Below are positions 12,508-20,120 of a stretch of DNA of 20,374 nucleotides, in pieces. The stretch covers positions 1-20,374 of the forward strand of contig JBJEPV010000244.1 in the NCBI GenBank assembly GCA_051881415.1, in the 5' to 3' direction. A program made the position numbers and the translations under genes. Position 1 is the stretch's first letter, and each line of letters starts with the position of its first letter. The notes below the pieces were generated by a model. It was not told the DNA's origin, searched no databases, and saw only the letters and a list, made by a program, of their open reading frames with translations. The DNA is from Fimenecus sp051881415 (GTDB taxonomy: Bacteria > Bacillota > Clostridia > Oscillospirales > Acutalibacteraceae).

Positions 12508-13461
12508 ATGAAAGACAACGGATTTACTAAAAAAATTGCGATTGTCGGCACGGGCTTTGTCGGCATGAGCTTCGCCTATGCACTGCTTTGTGAAGGAATT
12601 TGCGACGAGCTTGTTCTGCTGGACATCAACCGCGAAAAAGCGATTGGAGAAGCAATGGACTTAAACCACGGGTTGGCATTTGCAAAAACAAATATGAAAA
12701 TCTATGCCGGCGAATACAAAGACTGTCACGATGCGGATATGGTTGTCATCTGCGCAGGTGTTTCTCAAAAGCCCGGGGAAGACAGAATTTCGCTGTTAAA
12801 ACGAAATCAAGCCGTATTTGAAAGCATAATTTCGCCAATACTTGCCTCGGGCTTTCAAGGGATTTTTTTAGTCGCAACCAATCCTGTGGATATTATGACG
12901 CGAATGGTGCAACATTTGTCCGGCTTTGACAGCGCGAGGGTCTTCGGCTCCGGTACGACGTTGGACACAGCAAGACTTCGGTATTTACTCGGTGCGTATT
13001 TATCGGTTGACCCGAAAAATGTGCACGCCTATGTTATCGGTGAACACGGCGACAGCGAAATGGTGCCCTGGTCACAGGCAATGGTCGGTACCAAGCCGAT
13101 TCAAGATGTCATTGCGGAGCACGCGGCGTTTTCAAAAGAAGATTTAAAAAATATCGCATGGGAAGTGCAGCGCGCCGCCTATCAAATTATTGAAGCCAAA
13201 GGTGCTACCTATTACGGTATAGGACTTTCTTTGGTGCGAATCGTCAAAGCCGTGTTCGGTGGGGAAAACAGTATATTGACAGTCTCTGCACAGTTAGATA
13301 TGCCCGACACGCTGTGCGGTGTGTATGCAGGAGTCCCTTGTATTTTAGGGCGTGACGGCGTGCGTGAGGTGCTCCATTTAAAGTTGGAAACAGATGAAAA
13401 GAATGACTTTTTACAGTCCTGTCAAAAATTGAAAGCGGTTTGGGATGAAATGCGTATATAG
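12508..13461 (+). CDS. ldh: L-lactate dehydrogenase
   Basis: NAD-dependent reduction of pyruvate to L-lactate in fermentation, 317 aa, standard length, cytoplasmic tetramer in the family. Rossmann start IAIVGTGFVGMSFA with G14-x-G-x-x-G19 and D39 (LLDIN) selecting NAD over NADP. The active-site loop GVSQKPGEDR carries Gln at the position that marks lactate dehydrogenases, where malate dehydrogenases have Arg. R156 (DTARLR) binds substrate and H180 (IGEHGDSE) is the proton donor; all are intact. The ATG has GGAGG five bases upstream. It lies 17 nt after asnB and ends in a bidirectional terminator. Confidence 0.95.
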   Translation: MKDNGFTKKIAIVGTGFVGMSFAYALLCEGICDELVLLDINREKAIGEAMDLNHGLAFAKTNMKIYAGEYKDCHDADMVVICAGVSQKPGEDRISLLKRNQAVFESIISPILASGFQGIFLVATNPVDIMTRMVQHLSGFDSARVFGSGTTLDTARLRYLLGAYLSVDPKNVHAYVIGEHGDSEMVPWSQAMVGTKPIQDVIAEHAAFSKEDLKNIAWEVQRAAYQIIEAKGATYYGIGLSLVRIVKAVFGGENSILTVSAQLDMPDTLCGVYAGVPCILGRDGVREVLHLKLETDEKNDFLQSCQKLKAVWDEMRI

Positions 13462-13492
13462 AAAAAAGCCTCACAGAAAAGTGAGGCTTTTT
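13462..13492 (+). terminator. Bidirectional terminator between ldh and the MreB homologue
   Basis: 12-bp stem AAAAAGCCTCAC / GTGAGGCTTTTT (13463-13474, 13481-13492) with loop AGAAAA. It serves ldh on plus and the converging mreB-like gene on minus. Confidence 0.9.
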
Positions 13493-13505
13493 GAAAGGTA
13501 AGGTA

Positions 13506-14528
13506 TCAACTTAATCCCTGCACAGTTTGGAAGGCATAGCCGTTTTCTGTTAAGAAATCTAAATCCTTCACGATTGCCGCCGCACCGGAAACACAACTGT
13601 ATAAGGGGTCTTTTGCCAAAATGACCTCTATGCCCGTTTCCGCTTCCAGCATTTTTTTCATACCGTATAAAAGCGAAGTGCCGCCTGTGAGAACAATCCC
13701 ATTTTCGGAAATATCGCCGACCAACTCCGGCGGGGTTATTTCCAAAACCGATTTTATGCCGCGAACCATTTGGTCTAACTGTTCTTTAATGCAAGGGAAA
13801 AGCTCCGTAGAAGTTACCTCAAAGGACATCGGCATATTGTCCAGACCGCTTTTTCCGTTTGCAATCATGGCAATTTCTTCTTTGCGTGGTACCGCGCTGC
13901 CAAGGCAGATTTTTAACAGCTCGGCGGTTTGCGGTCCCACCAAAATATCGCGTTCCTTTCGTAAATATCGCGTGATTGCGTCGTCAATGGACTTTCCGCC
14001 GATTTTAACAGATTTTGATACGGCGAGACTGCCCATCGTCACAACGGAAATATCCACAGCACCGCCGCCGATATTGACAATAAAGCGACCGGTAAATGAA
14101 TTACTCTCAAATCCAACGCCGATAGCAGATGCCAGCGATTCCTCAATCAGACAAACCCTGCCTGCGCCCGCGCGCATTGCGACCTCTAAAAAGGTATGTT
14201 TTTCTAAATTCGTTGCACCGCTCGGAACGGTCAAGACCACATTCGGCTTAAAAATGCTGTTGCCGCAAAGGCGCTGAAAATAGTAGCGCAAAATATGCTC
14301 GGCATGGGTATAGTCCGAAATAATACCGTTCTGTACAGGGCTGATTACATCAATCGTTTCATCGGTTCTGCCGTTAATGGTATAGGCGGTATTCCCAATG
14401 GCTATGGGTATGCCCGTTTCCACATCAATAGCAATCATGGTCGGCTCGTCGAGGATAATGCCTTTGCCCTCGACATACATAATGGTAGAAGTTGAGCCGA
14501 AATCTATGCCGACGGTTTTGCCTATCAC
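13506..14528 (-). CDS. mreB: Divergent MreB/Mbl-family cell-shape protein
   Basis: Actin-fold protein, 340 aa, typical MreB length. Phosphate-1 GIDFGSTSTIMYVEGKGI (7-24; usual form IDLGTANTLVYV), connect region LIEESLASAIGVG (128-140), phosphate-2 FIVNIGGGAVDISVV (149-163), adenosine loop GIVLTGGTSLLYGM (277-290). In phosphate-2 the usual Asp of VDIGGG is Asn (N152) and the usual TTE is AVD, so ATP hydrolysis may be altered. The start is GTG at 14526-14528: GGAGG lies eight bases upstream, whereas an in-frame GTG at 14537 overlaps the ribosome site. Expected to form membrane-bound filaments guiding cell-wall synthesis. It stands alone, without mreC/mreD, so it may be an accessory MreB paralogue. 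Confidence 0.88.
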   Translation of the reverse strand: MIGKTVGIDFGSTSTIMYVEGKGIILDEPTMIAIDVETGIPIAIGNTAYTINGRTDETIDVISPVQNGIISDYTHAEHILRYYFQRLCGNSIFKPNVVLTVPSGATNLEKHTFLEVAMRAGAGRVCLIEESLASAIGVGFESNSFTGRFIVNIGGGAVDISVVTMGSLAVSKSVKIGGKSIDDAITRYLRKERDILVGPQTAELLKICLGSAVPRKEEIAMIANGKSGLDNMPMSFEVTSTELFPCIKEQLDQMVRGIKSVLEITPPELVGDISENGIVLTGGTSLLYGMKKMLEAETGIEVILAKDPLYSCVSGAAAIVKDLDFLTENGYAFQTVQGLS

Positions 14529-14562
14529 CCGACGCACCTCCTTTTTGTAAATTCAACTTAAT

Positions 14563-14591
14563 ATTTTAGCACAGGCACCGAAAAAAGTAAA
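14563..14591 (-). promoter_or_regulatory. Promoter of the MreB homologue gene
   Basis: Minus strand TTTACT (14591-14586), 17-bp spacer ending TGTGC, then TAAAAT (14568-14563); the TGC before the -10 gives an extended -10. Leader about 30 nt. Confidence 0.6.
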
Positions 14592-14602
14592 TCCAAACAT
14601 AG

Positions 14603-14630
14603 AAAAAAGGTCGGCAGAAGCCGACCTTTT
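14603..14630 (-). terminator. Terminator of the ior/paaK operon
   Basis: 11-bp perfect stem AAAAGGTCGGC / GCCGACCTTTT (14605-14615, 14620-14630) with a 4-nt loop; on the minus strand the T-run extends into TTCT. It follows the ACT protein stop by about 12 nt. Confidence 0.9.
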
Positions 14631-14641
14631 GTTCATACACA

Positions 14642-15067
14642 TTACAAAATTGCGCTTTCATCAATTACGGAAATACCGTTTGCTTTGAGCACTGCAGACG
14701 CTTTTTCGTTATCGTTGACACGCACAATCACATAGGCATGGCCTGCTTCGGGGGTTAAAAATGCATAGGCATATTCGACATTTTCGCCCGCGTCCGCCAA
14801 AACCTTCACAACATTTGCAAACGAGCCGGTCACATCGGGAATGGAAATCCCAACGACTTCGGTAATGGATACCGCCACACCTGCCGCCTTTAAGACCTGT
14901 GCCGCTTTTTCGGTATCAGACACAATCAAGCGTAAAATACCGAAATCGGTTGTATCCGCAATCGAAAACGCACGAATGCCGATACCGCCCGCCGCCAAAA
15001 ATGCGGTAATATCTGCCAATCTGCCGGGTTTGTTTTCCACGAAAACGGAAATTTGCTGAATTGCCAT
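14642..15067 (-). CDS. Tandem ACT-domain protein
   Basis: 141 aa made of two ACT domains, about 3-70 (ISVFVENKPGRLADITAFLA) and 72-140 (GISIPDVTGSFANVVKVLAD). ACT domains bind small ligands, usually amino acids; NKPGRL is the typical turn at the ligand site. No catalytic domain is attached, so it is probably a sensor or regulatory partner. It is the last gene of the paaK-ior operon, 12 nt after paaK, and ACT proteins of this kind often lie next to phenylacetate-CoA ligase genes, suggesting that it senses an aromatic amino or aryl acid (inference). ATG with AAGGAGG seven bases upstream. Confidence 0.92.
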   Translation of the reverse strand: MAIQQISVFVENKPGRLADITAFLAAGGIGIRAFSIADTTDFGILRLIVSDTEKAAQVLKAAGVAVSITEVVGISIPDVTGSFANVVKVLADAGENVEYAYAFLTPEAGHAYVIVRVNDNEKASAVLKANGISVIDESAIL

Positions 15068-15079
15068 AAAAATACCTCC

Positions 15080-16384
15080 TTAAATATGCCGATTATCAAT
15101 CACGCGAACCGCCTTACCCTCCGAGCGCGGCAAAGAACGCGGTTCAACCAATTTGATTTTTGCAGATACACCGAGGGTTGCCTGCATAGCGGCTTTAATA
15201 CGGTTTTCCTGGTCCTCCACTTGACGAACAGAGTCGGAGAACAGCGAATCGGACATTTCGATTTTTACGGTCATCACATCCAAATTGTTCACACGGTCAA
15301 CCACAATTTGATAGTTCGGCTCCATGCCAAGCGACAAAATAACATGTTCCACCTGCGACGGGAACACATTGACGCCGCGGATAATCAGCATATCGTCGCT
15401 TCTGCCTTTCGGTTTGAGCATTTTGACAAGCGTTCTGCCACAAGCACATTTTTCGTGTGAAAGCGCGGTAATATCGCGCGTTCTGTACCGAACAAGCGGC
15501 AATGCCTCTTTGCCGATACAGGTGAACACCAACTCGCCGAATTTGCCGTCGGGCAACGGCTCTAAGGTGTCGGGGTCTACGACTTCGGGATAGAAATAAT
15601 CCTCGCAAATATGCATACCCGTTTGCTCAGAGCATTCATAGGAAACGCCGGGGCCTGCGATTTCGGAAAGCCCGTAAATATCATATGCTTTGATATTTAA
15701 GGATTTCTCAATTTCGCGGCGCATATTTTCGCTCCATGCTTCTGCGCCGAAAATACCGGCACGAAGCGGCAATTTCGACGAGTCAATCCCCGCCGCCTTT
15801 AAGGATTCACCGATAAACATGGCGTAGGACGGCGTGCAGCAGATAATATCCGAGCCGAAATCCTGCAAAATCTGCATTTGACGGTTGGTGTTACCTGCCG
15901 ATACGGGAATCGCTGTTGCACCGAGTTTTTCCGCACCGTAGTGGAGACCCAAGCCGCCTGTAAACAAACCATACCCGTAAGAAATATGAATATAATCGCC
16001 TTTTTTACCGCCGGCGGCGGCAATCGCGCGTGCCGCGCCCTCAGCCCAAATATCAATGTCGTGCTGGGTGTAGCCGACAACGGTTTGTTTCCCCGTTGTA
16101 CCGGACGAAGCATGAATACGAATCAGTTGTTCCCGCGGCACAGCAAACAACCCGAACGGATAATTGTCACGAAGGTCCTGTTTAATCGTAAAAGGCAGTT
16201 TCGTAATATCGTCAATCGATTTAATATCCCCGGGCAAAAGTCCGAGTTCGTCGAATTTCTGCTTATAGAACGGAACATGGTCATAGCAATTTTCGACCAT
16301 TTTGATAAGGCGCGCCGATTGCAGTGCGTGCAGGTATTCCCGTGAGGCACACTCAATCTCCGGATTGAAATAATTTTGTTGCAT
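15080..16384 (-). CDS. paaK: Phenylacetate-CoA ligase family, first paralogue
   Basis: AMP-forming aryl-acid CoA ligase, 434 aa, usual length. It activates phenylacetate or a related aryl acid to its CoA thioester through an acyl-adenylate. The P-loop-like AMP motif is ASSGTTGKQTVVGYT (92-106); the family consensus has Pro where this has Gln after GTTGK. Further conserved parts: SYGYGLFTGGLGLHYGAE, DIYGLSEIAGPGV, RYRTRDI and the C-terminal GRSDDMLIIRGVNVFPSQVE with the hinge and CoA side. The Cys pairs in CACGRTL fit the zinc-like knuckle of this family. AAGGGG lies eight bases before the ATG. It is 15 nt downstream of iorB, so it is coupled to the oxidoreductase that makes or uses arylacetyl-CoA. 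Confidence 0.95.
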   Translation of the reverse strand: MQQNYFNPEIECASREYLHALQSARLIKMVENCYDHVPFYKQKFDELGLLPGDIKSIDDITKLPFTIKQDLRDNYPFGLFAVPREQLIRIHASSGTTGKQTVVGYTQHDIDIWAEGAARAIAAAGGKKGDYIHISYGYGLFTGGLGLHYGAEKLGATAIPVSAGNTNRQMQILQDFGSDIICCTPSYAMFIGESLKAAGIDSSKLPLRAGIFGAEAWSENMRREIEKSLNIKAYDIYGLSEIAGPGVSYECSEQTGMHICEDYFYPEVVDPDTLEPLPDGKFGELVFTCIGKEALPLVRYRTRDITALSHEKCACGRTLVKMLKPKGRSDDMLIIRGVNVFPSQVEHVILSLGMEPNYQIVVDRVNNLDVMTVKIEMSDSLFSDSVRQVEDQENRIKAAMQATLGVSAKIKLVEPRSLPRSEGKAVRVIDNRHI

Positions 16385-16399
16385 TGTTAAAACCCCTTT

Positions 16400-16978
16400 T
16401 TATTTGGAATAAGAATAGCCGTATTCAAATGCTTTGAGATTTAACTCCAAGAACTTTTCGGGAACTGTCGCCCGAATGGCGTTTTCCCAAACATCGTAGG
16501 CAATCTCCATATGTGAAGCCATCACACCGATTAAAACAACATTCACCGCTTTCGGAGAGCCCGCTTTGACCGCCAAAGACAGCGCGTCAATCTCGGTCAA
16601 ATTCGCCCCCGTTGCGCGAACGGCATCCAAAACACCCGCAGGATATTCCGCTGTGCCGATAACCACAGGCATCGGGTCAATCCGCTGGGTATTTGCAATA
16701 ATCGTACCGTCCGTTTTCAAAAACGGTAACCACCGTGCCGCTTCCAACTGTTCAAAGGCAAGAATTAAATCCGCCTGCCCTTTCTGCACAATCGGCGACG
16801 CAACCTTGTCGCCGTATTTGACATAGGTCACCACCGAACCGCCGCGTTGGCTCATGCCGTGCACTTCGGAGACCTTGACATCGTATCCTTCGGACAAAAG
16901 CGCCGCGCCGAGCAAACGGCTTGCAAGCAATGTCCCCTGCCCGCCGACGCCGACAATCATAATACTTTTTGTGTTCAT
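16400..16978 (-). CDS. iorB: Indolepyruvate:ferredoxin oxidoreductase beta subunit
   Basis: Gamma-domain subunit of the thiamine-diphosphate and Fe-S dependent arylpyruvate oxidoreductase, 192 aa, standard length. It opens SIMIVGVGGQGTLLASRLLG and continues VKVSEVHGMSQRGGSVVTYV, both diagnostic for IorB. The partner IorA lies immediately upstream: the ATG at 16978 follows its stop by one base, with GGAGG nine bases upstream inside iorA, pointing to coupled translation. The complex converts arylpyruvate, CoA and oxidised ferredoxin to arylacetyl-CoA, CO2 and reduced ferredoxin, and can run in reverse. Confidence 0.95.
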   Translation of the reverse strand: MNTKSIMIVGVGGQGTLLASRLLGAALLSEGYDVKVSEVHGMSQRGGSVVTYVKYGDKVASPIVQKGQADLILAFEQLEAARWLPFLKTDGTIIANTQRIDPMPVVIGTAEYPAGVLDAVRATGANLTEIDALSLAVKAGSPKAVNVVLIGVMASHMEIAYDVWENAIRATVPEKFLELNLKAFEYGYSYSK

Positions 16979-16979
16979 C

Positions 16980-18713
16980 TTATTTGCCCTCCTCAATCGC
17001 ACCGAATTTGCACAACTGACTGCACACTGCACAACCGACGCACTGTGTAAAGTCAATGACGGATTTTTTCTCTTTCATACTGATCGCGGGGCAACCGATT
17101 TTCATACACATTTTACAGCCGACGCATTTTTCTGCATTCACTTTCATCGGCGGATTATGTTTTACATATTTGAGCAACGCGCACGGTCTGCGGGAGATAA
17201 TCACCGACGGTGCGTCCGCCTCGACCTCTTCGCGAATAACTTGCTCACATTCCGCGAGATTGTACGGGTCAATCACGCGCACACGGTCAATGCCGACTGC
17301 TTTTGCAAGCATTTCAAGGCTGACGGCAGTGGTCGGGTCGCCTTTAATGGTTTTGCCCGTGGTGGGGTTATCCTGATGGCCTGTCATGCCCGTAATGCTG
17401 TTATCCAAAATAATGACGGTGGAATTGCTTTGGTTATAGGCAATATTGATAAGCCCTGTCACACCGGAATGCATAAAGGTTGAATCGCCGATAACCGCAA
17501 CGGATTTTTTCGCGTTTTGTTCGTCCGCTTTATTTCTGCCGTGCAATGCCGAAACAGAAGCACCCATACAAATGCAGGTATCCATCATACCCAACGGTGC
17601 AAGTGCACCGAGCGTATAACAACCAATGTCGCCGCTGACCGTGACATTCAGTTTTTTGAGCGCATAGTAAAGCCCTCTGTGCGGGCAACCTGCGCAAAGC
17701 ACGGGCGGGCGCGCGGGAATGTCTAAATCCGTCGCCAAAAATGCGTCCTCTTTGCCCAAAATCACTTTTGCAACCAGGCTTTGCGAATATTCGCCCTGCA
17801 AAGTGAAAGCCTCTTTGCCGATGACTTCAATCCCGTTTTGCTTGCAGTGTTCTTCAATGAACGGGTCTAATTCTTCTAAAACATATACCTTTTTGCATTT
17901 GGCGGCAAAATCCTTAATTTTTTGCACCGGCAACGGGTATACGCAACCGAGTTTTAAGTAAGAAGCATTTTCGCCGAGTGCTTCTTTGGCGTACTGATAG
18001 GAAATACCCGAAGCAATCACGCCGATTTCGGTGCTGTTATACTCTATCGAGTTGATTTCAGCGGTTTCCGCCCAAGAAACCTGGTCTAAAATGCGCTGTT
18101 CCACAACCACATGCTTTTTGATAGCCATACCGGGCATCATGACATATTTCATCGGGTCTTTTTTGTACTCTTTTAAGCCCTTGTCATCACGTTCACCGAC
18201 ATTAACAAGGCTTCTGGAATGTGCCACGCGCGTTGTCAAACGCAAAATGACGGGTGTGTCAAACTGCTCCGACAAATCAAAAGCAAGTTTCGCGTATTGC
18301 AAGCATTCTTCGGAGTCGGACGGCTCCAACATCATCACTTTTGATGCTTTTGCGTAGTGGCGGGAGTCCTGCTCGTTTTGCGAGGAATGCATTCCGGGGT
18401 CATCTGCAACGGCAATGACCATACCGGCGTTAATCCCGGTATAAGACGCCGTAAACAGCGGGTCTGCGGCGACATTCAAGCCGACATGCTTCATTGCGCA
18501 GAATGAACGTGCCCCGGCGATTGCCGCGCCTGCCGCAACCTCCATTGCCACCTTTTCATTCGGCGCCCATTCGCTGTAAACATCGTCGTATTTGGCGATG
18601 CACTCGGTAATTTCGGTGCTCGGTGTGCCGGGATAACTGGAAGCTACACGCAAGCCTGCTTCATAAAGTCCGCGCGCAACCGCCTCATTCCCGATTAAAA
18701 GTTGTTTGCTCAT
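16980..18713 (-). CDS. iorA: Indolepyruvate:ferredoxin oxidoreductase alpha subunit
   Basis: Large catalytic subunit, 577 aa. The N-terminal pyrimidine-binding domain has SSYPGTPSTEI (25-35) and the Glu-bearing WAPNEKVAMEVAAGAA. The TPP-binding domain (about 335-500) has CAGCPHRG, GDIGCYTLGALAPLG and GDSTFMHSGVTGLINIAYNQ with DNSITGMTGHQ downstream. The C-terminal ferredoxin domain carries two [4Fe-4S] motifs: C530/C533/C536/C541 (CX2CX2CX4C) and C558/C561/C564/C568 (CX2CX2CX3C). All cofactor residues appear intact. ATG with GAGG seven bases upstream. It lies between the second paaK (14 nt upstream) and iorB. Anaerobic, oxygen-sensitive enzyme for the 2-oxoacids of Trp, Phe and Tyr. Confidence 0.96.
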   Translation of the reverse strand: MSKQLLIGNEAVARGLYEAGLRVASSYPGTPSTEITECIAKYDDVYSEWAPNEKVAMEVAAGAAIAGARSFCAMKHVGLNVAADPLFTASYTGINAGMVIAVADDPGMHSSQNEQDSRHYAKASKVMMLEPSDSEECLQYAKLAFDLSEQFDTPVILRLTTRVAHSRSLVNVGERDDKGLKEYKKDPMKYVMMPGMAIKKHVVVEQRILDQVSWAETAEINSIEYNSTEIGVIASGISYQYAKEALGENASYLKLGCVYPLPVQKIKDFAAKCKKVYVLEELDPFIEEHCKQNGIEVIGKEAFTLQGEYSQSLVAKVILGKEDAFLATDLDIPARPPVLCAGCPHRGLYYALKKLNVTVSGDIGCYTLGALAPLGMMDTCICMGASVSALHGRNKADEQNAKKSVAVIGDSTFMHSGVTGLINIAYNQSNSTVIILDNSITGMTGHQDNPTTGKTIKGDPTTAVSLEMLAKAVGIDRVRVIDPYNLAECEQVIREEVEADAPSVIISRRPCALLKYVKHNPPMKVNAEKCVGCKMCMKIGCPAISMKEKKSVIDFTQCVGCAVCSQLCKFGAIEEGK

Positions 18714-18727
18714 CTTTCCACCTCAAA

Positions 18728-20026
18728 TTATTGATTTCTTAAATCCACAACGCGTTTTGCCTTGCCGACAAAGCGCTCAATCGTATTCGGCTCTACAATG
18801 CTGACTTTGCATTGAATACCGAGCACGGTATGAATATTATGCTTAATGCGGTTTTGCAGTTCTTGAATTTTGCCGAAACTTTCCAAAAGAGATGTATCGG
18901 AGAGTTCCACCTGAATTTCCAAGGTATCCGCAAAGCCCTCACGGCGGACAATCAGTTGATAATGGGGACTTACCTTGTCCATACCGACAAGCACACTTTC
19001 AATCTGCGACGGGAACACATTTACTCCGCGGATTTTCAGCATATCGTCGCTTCTGCCTTTGATTTTATCCATACGCGCAAAAGTTCTGCCGCATTTGCAG
19101 GGTTCGTAGGTAAGGCGCGAAATGTCGCGCGTGCGGTAGCGTAAAAGCGGAATACCCTCTTTGGTGAGCGTTGTAATAAGCACTTCGCCTGTCTCCCCTT
19201 CCGGCAGGACTTCCAGCGTCTCGGGATTGACGATTTCCGTTATGAAATAGTCTTCGTTGATATGTAAACCGCAACGCTCCTCACATTCGCCGGAAACGCC
19301 GGGGCCCATCAGTTCACTCATTCCATAGTTGTCGGTGGCAAACAAGCCCCAACCATTCTCAATCTGCGTACGCATTTCGGGCGTACAGCCTTCGGAACCA
19401 AACAACCCCAAGCGTAAATGATAGTCGGACATCGGGTATTCCAAAGATTTTGCGGTTTCCGCCATATACAAAGCATAAGACGGCGTAGCGACCAAAGCAG
19501 TGGTTTTAAAATCGCGCATAAACATTAAGGCTTTTTCGGTATTCCCGCTGGAATTCGGCACCACGGTACAACCGAGTTTTTCCAAGCCGTAATGCAGGCC
19601 CAAAGCTCCTGTGAACATACCGTACCCGAACGAAATCTGCACAATATCATCCGCAGTCGCCCCTGCCGCCGCACAAAGACGCGCCATGCAGTCCGACCAA
19701 ACCTCTAAATCGTGTTTGGTGTAACCAACCACCGTTGGTTTGCCCGTTGTACCGGAGGAAGCGTGAATGCGCACAATATCGCGCATCGGTACCGCAAACA
19801 GACCAAACGGGTAATTGTCGCGCAAATCCGCTTTGGTTGTCGGCGGAATGCGGCGAATATCATCCAAGGTTTTAATCCGGTCAGGTGTAACACCCGCATC
19901 ATCCAACTTCTTTTTATAGAAAGGAACCTTATCGTAGCAATATTGAACCGTGTATTTCAACCGTTCCAGCTGGATTTCCTCAATTTGCGCGCGGGACATC
20001 GTTTCAGCATCTTTTTGAAAGAACAT
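18728..20026 (-). CDS. paaK: Phenylacetate-CoA ligase family, second paralogue
   Basis: AMP-forming aryl-acid CoA ligase, 432 aa, clearly paralogous to the gene at 15080-16384 across its length (shared VPFYK, LRDNYPFGLFAVP, FGYGMFTGALGLHYGLEKLG, GRSDDMLKIRGVNVFPSQIE). AMP motif ASSGTTGKPTVVGYT (89-103) with the consensus Pro. CKCGRTF is the counterpart of CACGRTL. The ATG at 20026 aligns with the other paralogue's start; its ribosome site is less clear (AGGGG only two bases away, AGGTGG twelve bases away). It heads the iorA-iorB-paaK-ACT group, so the two ligases flank the oxidoreductase and may prefer different aryl acids (inference). Confidence 0.94.
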   Translation of the reverse strand: MFFQKDAETMSRAQIEEIQLERLKYTVQYCYDKVPFYKKKLDDAGVTPDRIKTLDDIRRIPPTTKADLRDNYPFGLFAVPMRDIVRIHASSGTTGKPTVVGYTKHDLEVWSDCMARLCAAAGATADDIVQISFGYGMFTGALGLHYGLEKLGCTVVPNSSGNTEKALMFMRDFKTTALVATPSYALYMAETAKSLEYPMSDYHLRLGLFGSEGCTPEMRTQIENGWGLFATDNYGMSELMGPGVSGECEERCGLHINEDYFITEIVNPETLEVLPEGETGEVLITTLTKEGIPLLRYRTRDISRLTYEPCKCGRTFARMDKIKGRSDDMLKIRGVNVFPSQIESVLVGMDKVSPHYQLIVRREGFADTLEIQVELSDTSLLESFGKIQELQNRIKHNIHTVLGIQCKVSIVEPNTIERFVGKAKRVVDLRNQ

Positions 20027-20063
20027 AACCCCTATTTTCCACCTTTCTGATAATAGAACTGAA

Positions 20064-20088
20064 CAGCCGCAGTAAATTACTGCGGCTG
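20064..20088 (-). terminator. Hairpin between the symporter gene and paaK
   Basis: Stem CAGCCGCAGTA / TACTGCGGCTG, 11 bp with a 3-nt loop (9 bp with a 7-nt loop). On the minus strand TTCAGTTCT follows, a poor T-tract, so it is probably a partial terminator or processing/stability element. Confidence 0.55.
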
Positions 20089-20120
20089 CACAGAAATCCA
20101 CCATTTGGATTATAGCATAT

